From: Megalobrama amblycephala
Taxonomy: Eukaryota > Chordata > Actinopteri > Cypriniformes > Xenocyprididae
Assembly: GCF_018812025.1 (NCBI RefSeq)
Contig: NC_063058.1
Coordinates: 17,260,797-17,324,796, forward strand
Reading direction: 5' to 3'
DNA length: 64,000 nucleotides
Below, piece by piece: positions 1 to 10,985 of the stretch. Position numbers and translations under genes: made by a program. The notes under the pieces are model-generated. The model saw nothing but the letters and a program-made list of their open reading frames with translations. It did no database searches and was not told where the DNA came from. Every line of letters begins with the position of its first letter. Position 1 is the first letter of the stretch.

Positions 1-618
1 TAAACGTTTAAATATAGTGCGTTTAAACGTGACATCTATGAAATATAGTGTAGGCCTATACAAAGAGAATCGCTGTGCTGACAAGCCATATTCAGTAACA
101 ACTTTTGGATTTGAAATAAAAATAAGTAAATGTTGTGTTTGTGATACACAGCCATGGAGCAGTTGCGCACTGCAAACGCGGCATATGTGAAGCGCGTGCT
201 TCTCCGCTCTCCTCCGCCGGCCTCCCTGCGTTGTCTTTTTTGATCGATATTAACCAACGTTTCATTTCGACACATGTCTGAATGTTTAACATGTTGCAGT
301 AAACTGACCTGCTGCAGCTGATGCTGTTGCTACTATGTCATTAATCTGTCGTAATCACCTCAGGAGTCACGGCCGAGGAAAGGAAACTCGAAAGGTTGAT
401 GGCTTTTTTTTTATTTGCATGGTTTTTGTTTTTAATTTAACTACTATTTTTAGTATTTTGTGACAATTATTGATAGAATATACTCTTTCTAATCGTTTAA
501 TTATTATTATTTTTTTATTTTTTATTTTTTTTATTTCTGGAAATCATCTCGCGACCCCTCCCTCACTGTCTCGCGACCCCCCCGGTGGGTCGCGACCCCG
601 ACTTTGGGAACCACTGCT
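1..618. repeat. AT-rich repeat DNA ending in a transposon-like terminus
   Basis: No gene is seen. The interval from about 545 to 617 (TCGCGACCCC repeated, then GGGAACCACTGCT) resembles the terminal region of a dispersed fish DNA transposon whose ends read CAGTGGTTCCC. The matching left end is not in the window. The remainder is AT-rich with T-rich tracts at 487-537. Confidence 0.4.
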
Positions 619-1453
619 ATAGAGGGTATGCACGTGACGTCACCGTCGACCGTTACGACTGCGGTCACGCCAACTGAGTGGCACAAAAACTGAACTGCAG
701 CATTGGTTTTCAGCGTGAATGCCGCGAAAAACACACAAAACACTTCCAAAACGGAAAAGAGCTTTGTGATTGACTGTACAAATAGCTTTGACACAAAACC
801 AGAGGTATATATTTAAAGACTGCAGAAAAAAGAAGCAAATGGATCACTGCAAGTCACAGAAACAGCTGGACTCCAGCAGAGAAACATGGATTTGCAGAAT
901 CATTTTGTGTCAGATTGTTGGATTTTGAGGTAAAATCATACCGTATATATTGTATTGTTATATATTATGTTGGCAAATCATCAATTAAATATTTACTATC
1001 TTATATTCTGCGTAATTGTGTGTTTTAAAATAAACACTGACAAAAACTATACTATAAAACTATAGGCTATATATATATATGTTTTAGGGCTGGACAATAT
1101 GACGATATAACATTGATATAAGTGATTACGCGGATTTAGACCTACCTATATTGTAGTTATATAAAATATTCACAGGCAGATTTGCTTTATGTATTTCCCC
1201 AGCGTCGAAATCAGGCACATATAAATGTCAGGAAACATGATTCCTGGCTGCATGTCAATATCCATGGATTAGATTTATTTGACAAGTTGTAAGGGACACT
1301 TTCGAGTCCAACCTTTAGTATAATCGTTTGTTTTACTCGCGTTTTCTCAGTTTGCCCTATTAAATCCAGTCATGCAGCAGGTTCTTTTGCCACTCAGTCC
1401 AGCGGAGGGAGCGCGTTTTCGGCGGGAAAGTGACGTCGATGCATACCCTCTAT
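619..1453 (+). mobile_element. Decayed inverted-repeat DNA transposon with THAP-like relic
   Basis: The two ends are inverted copies: ATAGAGGGTATGCA followed by a CGTGACGTCAC-like block at 619, and its complement at about 1428-1453. Between them, about 800-935, is a stretch that in shifting frames reads KWITASHRNSWTPAEKH then NHFVSD. This resembles the C-terminal half of a THAP zinc finger (W...C..HF) broken by frameshifts, and it is followed by GGTAAAAT, a possible donor. The superfamily cannot be fixed; P-like or Kolobok-like elements both carry THAP domains. Confidence 0.45.
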
Positions 1454-2678
1454 TGCGCGCCGTCTGTTTGACGCGCATGCGCGCGGCTGCGCTCGTTTAC
1501 TGGGCTGCGTTCAGCCCCGACAAAACGTTGCAAATCGTTTTTTAAACGGAAACGGTGGTGCGTTGAACACCCCGTTCTGATGACGCAGGAGTTGCAACTA
1601 TGGCAGCTGAGAAGGCCATTCTTTGTGTTCTTTTTGAAGAATTTTCGGAGCCTGATGAAGTCGGTATAAATACGTGTTTAATACTGCAAAATACACTCGA
1701 TGTTACAGTCATTGCCCTTGCCGTCCAGAATAAAAGACAATATCCCAATGGAGTGAAGGGATTTGTGGAAACTTCTAATTATTGTGAACCAACATTTGCC
1801 TCACATTTCAGGATGAAAAGACAAACATTTCAGGTGAAGGATAATACACTTCTTACGCCCGAGACTAAATGATCTATATGACATTATTTTTATTGTGAGT
1901 ATTAGGCTTATCATTATTTCTGATCACTGTTGTTGTGCTATGATATTGTAATATACCATTATATAATCAGAGGAGAATAGAAAAGTTTATGAAAGTGTAA
2001 CTCCAAAATACAATAGCAAAATATATAAATATGTATAGTACTTTTATGTTACATTCATACCCATTGTGCAGGATGTCTCTTTAATACCGCGTGGTTTATA
2101 TGCATGTTGTTGCTGATTGGGTTGAGATTTTTTACACACCCACAAAACAAGAGAAAACGTATCTCAAACCTGTTGCACACCGTTGCGCACCGTTTCCAGG
2201 AAACATGTCGTTCAACCCGGAAACCATAGCAAAACGTTGTGCACCGGTTTGAGCTTGAACGTGCCCCTGAAGTGTGAAGTTTAGCGGAAATTAGCTCGCT
2301 TGCATAAGGCTCATTCACTCCTGACAGAAAAATGGAAATATTTGCATGACTTTCTAACATTTACAGATGGAGAATATACCTATGAAATGTAAGTTCTGAA
2401 GGAAAACACCACAAACGCATTAGCATTAAAGAGCGCAGCACATGTATCTGTCAGAGCATCTGATGCCCTAAGCCACTTTAAATTATGTGTATTAACTATA
2501 TCTTAAGAGTTATTTTAAAGACCTAAATATTAATGCATTTTACACGCTGCAGCACTCTGCGTCCTCTGCTATTTTCTTATATTAAACTACTGTATCGAGA
2601 TAAACGGTATTGCCTCATTCCATATCGTATATAAAATATATATCGATATATCGTACTAACTCGATACCGTCCAGCCCT
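1086..2678. repeat. hAT-like termini AGGGCTGGAC... / ...GTCCAGCCCT
   Basis: AGGGCTGGAC at 1086 and its complement GTCCAGCCCT ending at 2678 are inverted termini typical of hAT-like dispersed repeats in fish; both are followed inward by CGATAT-rich DNA. The interval overlaps rather than nests with the 619-1453 element, so the two termini may belong to two different truncated copies. Confidence 0.35.
1600..1872 (+). pseudogene. Possible Harbinger-type transposase N-terminal fragment
   Basis: A 90-residue open frame begins MAAEKAILCVLFEEFSE and ends near PTFASHFRMKRQTFQV. The SHFRM-R-TF pattern is like the helix that precedes the catalytic domain in PIF/Harbinger nucleases. No DDE domain follows. 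Flanking blocks near 1500-1570 and 2165-2280 (TTCAGCCCCGACAAAACGTT versus the complement of GTGCACCGGTTTGAGC... ending at about 2280) look partly inverted, suggesting the ends of an internally deleted element. Homology is by pattern only. Confidence 0.35.
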
Positions 2679-5600
2679 AGACTCAATTATGTAATTTGCA
2701 GTGCTTCATGGGAGTGGGTGTCTGCTAAAGAATTATTTTGGAGCAATTTGCTTGTCATGATTCTCTAATTGGTGGAGGCTCTCTGCAGAATCATGGGTAA
2801 TGTAGTTTTTTCATGCTGAATTCTGCTGTTAAAAATCATTGTGCAGTGAAAAAATTATAATCAACTAAATATAGGAACGAAAGTTATTTGGGTTTGGAAT
2901 GACATGATGGTGAGTAAATGTCCTTGAATGTACAGTATTATGCCATGACCATTAAATTGGCTGCAGTTAGTTGGAGAAGGAGCATCCCCCCCCACCCCCC
3001 ACTTGTCCATGTTTCCACGTGTGAAGCGATGGTTATACAAACCCCATTCTTCTGGTTCAGTTGATTTGCTCCTCTAATGGTGTCTGTGCCGGGTCAAGGG
3101 GTTGGTGCCAGGTTGACACATCACCCACAGAGTGTGTGTGTGTGCGTGTGTGTGTGTGAGTGAGTGAGTTAGCCTCCTCACCTGCCTCTAAGTGCGGGCT
3201 CATTTCTCAGCTTGATGTTTGAGAGTTATCTATTCCAAGCCAATCAATCCGACCAGAGAATGGAAGGTGGATGTCAGTGTGTCCATAGTTTAGTGTCGAA
3301 GAAGCAGACACTTTGTGATTCCTTAGGCTATACTGTCACAGTTTGAAAAGATAATGACTTTCACTGTGCTAACGTCCACTGGGAAATTACTGGCCAGGCC
3401 AAAAAAGGAGGCGGAGAAAAGAACGGAAGATGGGAAGGAAAAAGATCCAGGTCATGGGGATTTCTTGTTTACCGCTATTTCGGAGCCCCGGGGCAGGACA
3501 GTTCCACTGTAAGATACTCATTTCCTTGATAACCCACAATAATAACGCGAGAAAGGAAATTGCAGCTCCATTAGCATGTCTGTCTTTGTGCAAAAAGCTG
3601 TCTGAAGTGACCTAAAACCTTTCCTCCACCTACATCCTTTTGACTGACGTTTCTAATTTAATTCCAAGCCTCTCTGTTATTGCAGCTGGGCAGATGCAGA
3701 TTCTTAACTGGAAGGCGCTTTAATTGTTTCCATGGCAATTAAGTGTACACAGCTGTGATGAATATTCTGAAGCACAATAGAGGGATGAGCAAATTGACCC
3801 TGAGTAAACAAATCAGGCTCCTTCTCACAGCCAATAGAAAAGGAGCGGAGGAAGTGCAGCATAAGCAACTTGGAAAGGATGTGGTGGGACTTTCTGTTAT
3901 AGATGAATGAAAGGGCAACAAATATTCACTCTCCAACTAAAATGTCGGTGGTTGCATTTAAAATATCTAGTAAAAAGATTCAGTAAATTAAAACTATTAT
4001 GTGAGGTGAAATAGAAACATATTTGCGTTTTTGCAACAGATTTTAGACGTGGACCTGCAGTATAATTGTTGGTTTTATTCAAAGTAACTCAAATAGACGC
4101 AAAAGCAACATAAAGTATCACATATTCCAAGTCTTATGAACATAATGAAATAGACGTTTTAATCGATTCTTTCATTGAAAACGGAATGATTTGTTTATGA
4201 ATCTGACTGACCCGGTTCTTGAGTTCAATTCATTAATTCAATTAAATGTTTGCTAAGATAAGTTTATAAGTGAAAATATTGTCTTTTCTTCACAAAGCAA
4301 AGATATGGCTTTAGAAAGTATGAAAAATCACACACAAGTCGTATTTTATTATACTTTTATGGTGCTTTCCATTGTTTTTTAAGCACCCCAAGTCCTTATT
4401 TACTTCTTATAGTATTGAAAAGAGTGCAGGATATTCATCAAAAATCAACTTTTGCTATCACACGTTTCATATGGATTACATAACCTGAGAATATTTGTTT
4501 TCCATTTGAATTGGTTCATTTAAAAGTAGACATTTTGCTTTCTATAGATAGGCTATATTTTTCATGTCTTTGAGGCAAGTTTACATGGAGTTTCGGTTCA
4601 TTTTTTTTCGGCGCGCTCCGCACAAACATTTGAAAGCCCACATTTTTTAACGTTAAAGCGAGCGGCCATGTAAAGTTGCTACTACTACTTAAAGCTGGAA
4701 TACACTAACCTTTGCCCAGATTTTCCCCCCGATTTACAGTCTGAACAAGTTCACTCTAGTTGCCAAAAGTCAGAGCCAGTCTGCAGATTTGAGCTGACAG
4801 ATTTAATGGAAAATGATGGTCACAGAGACTCCGATTTTTTAGCTTCAGACTTTGATTCCATCCAGTCAGAGGACTTAAAACCATGTTTGATATTTTGAGC
4901 CGATTTTAGAACACATATCAGTGTACGATAATCATTGCTAATAAATACAGTATACGGTACAGTCATACAGTGCCCAGACAATGGAAATCAAGGGTGCGAA
5001 GTCACAAACATCGAGAAAAAATGGAGACGACTGTACAAGATCGGGTAAAAAGGAAAAACTTATCATCATCCAGCTCACGGATCACAACCTTGGTGCTTGA
5101 CGAGTGATCACGTTGAGACACAATAACATACCGCCACGAGCTCGCGCATGACATGCATGAAATGAATGAGAAAACGCAGAATCTGCCGTTTGCAGTTTTG
5201 CCAAGTCCGCGGTTTTACCACGGAATGGGGCTACTTTTACACTGTTGCTGCGGGTTGTTTTTCACGTCCGCGAATCGAATCGATTGAATCAGATTTTACG
5301 CCCCGGAACACGATTTTTACCCTGGGACCCCTAAGGGATCGTTTTCTCGACACCGTTTTCAACTAAAAATGTAAAACTTTTAATGCGTTCTGGCTGTTCA
5401 TTTACACGACAACGGCGTTTTGGGTGCCTGAAAACCAAAGCTTTTGAAAACGGGTTTCAAAGTGCAAGTTTTTGAAAATGGTCTCCGTGTAAACAACAAA
5501 AATGCGAATTTGTGAACATGCGTATTACATGTTCAGTCTATGGTGTTTCATCGCCATCTAATGGCCTGGCAGCAGAATACAGCGTTTTAGTCGTTTTCGC

Positions 5601-7340
5601 GGATTCGTATGAATGGGGATTGTTTTGACAATGGTGTCCTCTGTACGCAGAAAACTCAAAGGTGAAACTTTGTCATTTTAAGCACATCATTGTTGTGTAA
5701 ACGTACACTAAGCGACTAATAAAATTTTGGTCGACTGCTCTTCTCGTCAACTAACGGGTATTCGATTATTAGGGGGCAGCCCTAATTAATTCTCAACATG
5801 CAATGATTAGCTTTGCCAAAGAATGAATCGGTATTGTTTGTGATTCTTTTTTTTCTTAAACAATGCACATATTCATAAGAAATGTCCACAGTTTTTGTTA
5901 TTTAATATTTTGTTATTTACAGTGCAGATAGACTTCTTGCACTGCAATATAAAAATCCACTAGAAATCAAATCCTCAGCTCAAAACTTCTTTTCATAAAC
6001 TTTAAAATGAGTACAGCTACAAAAAATAAGCTGCAAACTTTAATAATAAAAGCATTGCTGTTATATCAAAACACATGGCAAGCTTCATGTGCTATTGGCC
6101 CCAAGTGTACACTTTTGTCCGATTGCCAGTGTGTTACTATGGGAAATGGGAGTTCATTATCTGGATCTGTTCTGTCCCGACACTAGAAACTAAATTTCCA
6201 CAATTGCCAGTGTGCCACATGTGTATACCAGCCTATAAAGCCTTTGTCTGATTGTTTAGCGGTTCATGCTGCATCTGTGACGGTGGAATCCACAACGGCC
6301 ACAGAAGCAATGACTGTTATTCCAGTAATTGAACTCCGAGATGACAAAATGTGTTCAGACACAGCATATGCTCACAGTCAACCCAGAGACTTCTGAAAGA
6401 GTCGTGAAGGTGTAACACGCTCATTCCAACAGAACTGCCAGCTAGTCATGAGACTTGCAATTTAAATTTCTCACCGTGAAACATAAACAGCTTGAGCAGA
6501 ACACAACGCTCTGCCATTAAATCATCAGCAAACCTTTATTTAATCTCACACAATGCTGTAGAACAGACTGTGCCTCCTTGTCACCTGATTGTATTCGCTG
6601 CAAGAACTCTATTATGTGTCTAATACATTGTCACCTTCTCCCAGTTTGCTCCATGCATCCCTCGGCAGTGTTTGTGAAGGCTAAATAGAGAGGCGTTTTG
6701 TCACTGGGATCTTCAAATGCTAAACATTAACTATTGTGCTGTCGTCCTACCTTTCGTGCCTGAGAGAGCCATGGGAACAGATTCTCACATTCACATGCAA
6801 ATACACAGAAAAGCATGCATCTCTGTTTGCTGTGTGGATAAACTGGATGCTCGTTCCCTCTCTCGCTCTCCCTCTCTCTCTTTCCATGCAGCTTTCATCT
6901 TTTCTATCAGAAGGAGCTGTTTCCTTCAAAGATGAAACCATTTCCACAGGCCTCTCAGAACCACAGATTTTAAGACCTCTTTTGGATGCTGCAAAAGGTT
7001 GTGCTGATAAGAGGAAGTGGAAGACAATACCCATCGCTTTTTGATTATTTGAATGAAGGAACAACAGTGAATGTTCAAAGGGGAATGTGGAGCTTAGAGA
7101 TTTTGCGAATGATGAGGAAAATCACAATGATGTTTACTGACAGACTGTCAGACAGCCAGCTGTGGGACAGCTTTTGGAAATTGATGATTATAAAGGTTTT
7201 TTGGCTTATGAAGTATCAATAAGTACAGCAATAATAAATAAATATAAGCACAGCTGCAAAATCCAATATCACACCAACCACAGTTAAATACAGTGTTTAA
7301 TTAAATTATGAGACAGAGCATATAAACAATATTTGTCAAA

Positions 7341-7343
<3 letters not shown>
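2679..7343. other. Intergenic, no gene recognised
   Basis: No coding gene is seen. Contents include a poly-C run (2987-3000), a GT/GAGT repeat (3131-3168), a short piece of the TTAGTTCACCC-type repeat right arm (about 2880-2930), a dispersed-repeat-like segment with CGTTTTC-rich DNA (5340-5710), and a hAT-like terminus ending GGGGGCAGCCCTAAT at about 5787. The rest is unremarkable AT-rich DNA. Confidence 0.5.

Positions 7344-7397
<54 letters not shown>
7344..7397. repeat. (AT)n microsatellite and insertion target of the Tc1-like element
   Basis: An almost perfect TA dinucleotide run abuts the left end of the Tc1-like element, which inserts at TA. A similar AT run flanks the related copy near 57370. 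Confidence 0.9.
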
Positions 7398-7400
<3 letters not shown>

Positions 7401-7775
7401 TGGGTACGGAAAGTATTCAGACCCCCTTAAATTTTTCACTCTTTGTTATATTGCAGCCATTTGCTAAAATCATTTAAGTTCATTTTTCCCCTCATTAATG
7501 TATACACAGCACCCCATAATGACAGAAAAACACAGAATTGTTGACATTTTTGCAGATTTATTAAAAAAGAAAAACTGAAATATCACATGGTCCTAAGTAT
7601 TCAGACCCTTTGCTGTGACACTCATATATTTAACTCAGGTACTGTCCATTTCTTATGATCATCCTTGAGATGGTTCTACACCTTCATTTGAGTCCAGCTG
7701 TGTTTGATTATACTGATTGGACTTGATTAGGAAAGCCACACACCTGTCTATATAAGACCTTACAGCTCACAGTGC

Positions 7776-9005
7776 ATGTCAGAGCAAATGAGAATCATGA
7801 GGTCAAAGGAACTGCCTGAAGAGCTCAGAGACAGAATTGTGGCAAGGCACAGATCTGGCCAAGGTTACAAAAAAAATTCTGCTGCACTTAAGGTTCCTAA
7901 GAGCACAGTGGCCTCCATAATCCTTAAATGGAAGACGTTTGGGACGACCAGAGCCCTTACTAGAGCTGGCGGTCCGGCCAAACTGAGCTATCGGGGGAGA
8001 AGAGCCTTGGTGAGAGAGGTAAAGAAGAACCCAAAGATCACTGCGGCTGAGCTCTAGAGATGTAGTCGGGAGATGGGAGAAAGTTGTAGAAAGTCAACCA
8101 TCACTGCAGCCCTCTACCAGTCGGGGCTTTATGGCAGAGTGGCCCGAAGGAAGCCTCTCCTCAGTGCAAGACACATGAAAGCCCCCATGGAGTTTGCTAA
8201 AAAATACCTGAAGGACTCCAAGATGGTGAGAAATGGGAGCGTTTAGCAGAAGTTCTACCTGGAAGACTCTAATGCACGTCATTGCTCATTATCTAGCCAA
8301 TCATCACACGCCACCCGAGTATATAAGTTCTGTTCCCACCCACTATTGTGTTCGCAGATACCATTACTGGCGTTCACCCCCATCCTCCCCACCACCACCA
8401 GGTCGGTCCCTGTCCATACATCTTAAGGCAGGATCTGCAAACGTCTGCTACCCTCCGGATTGTACTATGGACGGGGCCTACGCCAAAGAACTTTATCATT
8501 TTCATTGATATTTACATTCATACTGTTGAATAAATCATATTCAAACGTTTCTTTGCTTCCCGAGTCTTTCTGGTAGAAATAAGATTCTCTGGTCTGATGA
8601 GACCAAGATAGAACTTTTTGGCCTTAATTCTAAGCGGTATGTGTGGAGAAAACCAGGCACTGCTCATCACCTGTCCAATACAGTCCTAACAGTGAAGCAT
8701 GGTGGTGGCAGCATCATGCTGTGGGGGTGTTTTTCAGCTGCAGGGACAGGACGACTGGTTGCAATCGAGGGAAAGATGAATGCGGCCAAGTACAGGGATA
8801 TCCTGGAGGAAAACCTTCTCCAGAGTGCTCGGGACCTAAAAATGGCTGTCCACCAACGTTTACCATCCAACCTGACAGAACTGGAGAGGATCTGCAAGGA
8901 TGACTGGCAGAGGATCCCCAAATCCAGGTGTGAAAAACTTGTTGCATTTTTCCCAAAAAGACTCATGGCTGTATTAGATCAAAAGAGTGCTTCTCCTAAA
9001 TACTG
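7776..9005 (+). pseudogene. Tc1-like transposase pseudogene (copy A)
   Basis: The N-terminal paired-like helix-turn-helix region is open for 93 residues (LPEELRDRIVARHRSGQGYK, VPKSTVASIILKWK) and stops at a TAG around 8055 where the relative encodes Gln. After the inserted 340 bp the frame resumes with KILWSDETKIELFGLNSKRY, preserving the first catalytic Asp. The sequence then jumps from ENLLQSARDL to KMAVHQRLPS at about 8833. The missing 52 codons contain the second Asp and the Glu of the DD34E triad. The deletion is in frame and is bounded by short GACCT repeats. Confidence 0.9.
8235..8574 (+). mobile_element. 340-bp insert in Tc1 copy A, possible solo LTR
   Basis: Comparison with the related transposon places this block inside the transposase, bounded by a 6-bp direct repeat AGAAAT (8229-8234 and 8575-8580). 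It has a promoter-like GAGTATATAAGTTCTG at about 8318, a polyadenylation-like GAATAAATC at about 8528, and then a T/G-rich tail. This arrangement is like the U3-R-U5 order of a retrotransposon LTR, but TG...CA ends are not evident. A SINE or another non-autonomous element remains possible. Confidence 0.5.
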
Positions 9006-9223
9006 AGCAAATGATTTGAATACTTAGGACCATGTGATATTTCAGTTTTTCTTTTTTAATAAATCTGCAAAAATGTCAACAATTCTGTGTTTTTCTGTCA
9101 ATATGGGGTGCTGTGTGTACATTAATGAGGAAAAAAAATGAACTTAAATGATTTTAGCAAATGGCTGCAATATAACAAAGAGTGAAAAATTTAAGGGGGT
9201 CTGAATACTTTCCGTACCCACTG

Positions 9224-10244
9224 TATATATAGTTGCGAGGTGGGGCCTCCATGGATCGGACTTGTTTGTTCAGCACATCCCACAGATGCTCAATTGGATT
9301 GAGATCTGGGTAATTTGGAGGCCAAGTCAACACCTCAGACTCATTGCTGTCGCAGGGTGCATTATCCTGCTGAAAGAGGCTACACCCACCAGGGAATACT
9401 GTGTCCATGAAAGGGTGTACATGGTCTGCAACAATGCTTAGTGGTACGTGTCAAAGTAATATCCACATGGATGGCAGGACCAAGGTTTCCCAGCAGAACA
9501 TTGCCCAAAGCATCACACTGCTGCCGCCAGCTTTCCTTCTTCCCATAGTGCATCCTGGTCCCATGTGTTCCCCAGGTAAGCGACGAACACGCACCCAGCC
9601 ATCCACGTGATGTAAAAGGAAACGTGATTCATCAGACCAGGCCACCTTCTTCCATTGCTCCGTGGTCCAGTTCTGATGCTCACGTGCCCACTGTTGGCAC
9701 TTTCGGCAGTAGACAGGGGTCAGCATGGGCACCCTGACTGATCTGCGTCTATACAGCCCCATACGCAACAAACTGTGATGCACTGTGTATTCTGACACCT
9801 TTCTATCAGAACCAGCATTAACTTCTTAAACAATTTGAGCTACAGTAGCTTGTCTGATTGGATCGGACCACACGGGCCAGCCTTCGCTCCCCACGTGCAT
9901 TAATGAGCCTTGGCTGCCCATGGCCCTGTCGCCAGTTCACCACTGTTCCTTCCTTGGACCACTTTTGATAGATACTGACCACTGCAGACCGGGAACACCC
10001 CACAAAAGCTGCAGTTTTGGAGATGCTCTAACCCAGTCGTCTAGCCATCACTATTTGGCTGTTGTCAAACTCACTAAAATCCTTACACTTGCCCATTTTT
10101 CCTGCTTCTAACGCATCAACTTTGAGGACAAAATGTTCACTTGCTGCCTAATATATCCCACCCACTAACAGGTGCCGTGATGAAGAGATAATCAATGTTA
10201 TTCACTTCACCTGTCAGTGGTCATAATGTTATGCCTGATCGGTG
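9224..10244 (-). mobile_element. Second Tc1-like element, minus strand, 3' truncated
   Basis: Read on the minus strand the element begins at 10244 with CACCGATCAGGCATAACATT, a terminus I recognise from teleost Tc1-like elements, and runs through a transposase toward 9224. The opposite terminal repeat is absent. The transposase reading frame is cut near PPRN, where Tc1 copy A begins, and the missing 3' end is not found on the far side of copy A. Confidence 0.85.
9232..10100 (-). pseudogene. Tc1-like transposase pseudogene (second family)
   Basis: Three blocks in different frames are recognisable. 10003-9818 is the helix-turn-helix region (GCSRSAVVSIYQKWSKEG). 9798-9451 is a middle block with SDESRF, the first catalytic Asp, and KAGGSSVMLWAMF. 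9408-9232 is a block with FQQDNAPCDS and YPDLNPIEHLWDVL, the second Asp and the Glu. At least two frameshifts separate them, and the C-terminus is missing. Confidence 0.87.
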
Positions 10245-10274
10245 TATATATACTACTGTATATATTTGAAGCCA

Positions 10275-10985
10275 TACCGACCAGAATTTTTCTCCTTCAT
10301 TGCTTTAGAATTAGTTGAGAGCTGCTGCCAACTTCATTGATGCCAGCCTTGTAGAAAGACTCAAGATTCATGCTACCCTGTCAACCCCCCATCCGTATCT
10401 CCGTTATAGATGACAAACCCATTGGAAACAGCCTAGTTCAAGCCATCACTGCTGCAATTCAATTTCAAGTAGGACTACTGCACAAAGAATAGTTACAGTT
10501 TAATGTTGTTCAGTCTCCTTGAAACCCATTGTTCTTGGCCATCCTTGGTTAGCCCTCCACAATCCTGACATCTCTTGGTGTAAAGGATAATTCAATGGTC
10601 AAGAACCTAGAACCACAAGAACAGAACACACCTGGTCCGCCAAACATTTCAATCCTCGTCAAGATGGTCACTGTTCTTCACAAGATTCAACTTTACCGTC
10701 ACTTATCAACCTGGAAGAACGGCAAGGCTGATGCCTTATCACATATCTACGAAAAAAGCTCAAATGAAACTTTCCAACTTTCAATCTAGACCCTTCTATA
10801 ATTGTTCCACCAGTTAGATGGGATATTATGACGGACATCGAGAATGCCCTACAACCTGCCATTGACTGTCCTGCAGGTAAACTCTTTGTGCCTTAGGACT
10901 CTGTGATTTACCCTCATGCATCTATCAATTCTCTTCCAATGGATCCCTCTGCTTTCTCTGAGTCTGATATGTTACACTATTACTG
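10275..10985 (+). pseudogene. Ty3/gypsy retrotransposon relic
   Basis: Broken frames resemble fish Ty3/gypsy polyprotein pieces. A protease-like segment lies around 10380-10600 (IDDKPIGNSL, IQFQVGLLHKE, then ILGHPWL-like and ISWC-like words). Directly after it, at about 10660-10760, comes the end of an RNase H-like segment (TRFNFTVTYQPG, then KADALS after a frameshift) leading toward an integrase linker. The reverse transcriptase that should lie between them is absent, so the copy has a large internal deletion plus frameshifts. No LTRs are seen. Confidence 0.7.

Larger units (their letters stand above)
7398..9223 (+). mobile_element. Tc1-like transposon, copy A, internally deleted and interrupted
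   Basis: Inverted termini start CAGTGGGTACGGAAAGTATT at 7398 and end with the complement at 9223, flanked by TA. Each terminal repeat is about 210 bp and contains an outer GTATTCAGACCCC and an inner CTAAGTATTCAGACCC, the IR/DR layout of many fish Tc1-like elements. The transposase region carries a premature stop, a 340-bp insertion (8235-8574) and a deletion of about 156 bp relative to the copy at 57380-59003. The element is therefore non-autonomous and long dead. Confidence 0.93.

Noticed and set aside
6736..7064. Overlapping open frames of about 100 codons on both strands
   Set aside because: No conserved motif, no splice context, and the opposite-strand frame of equal length suggests chance.
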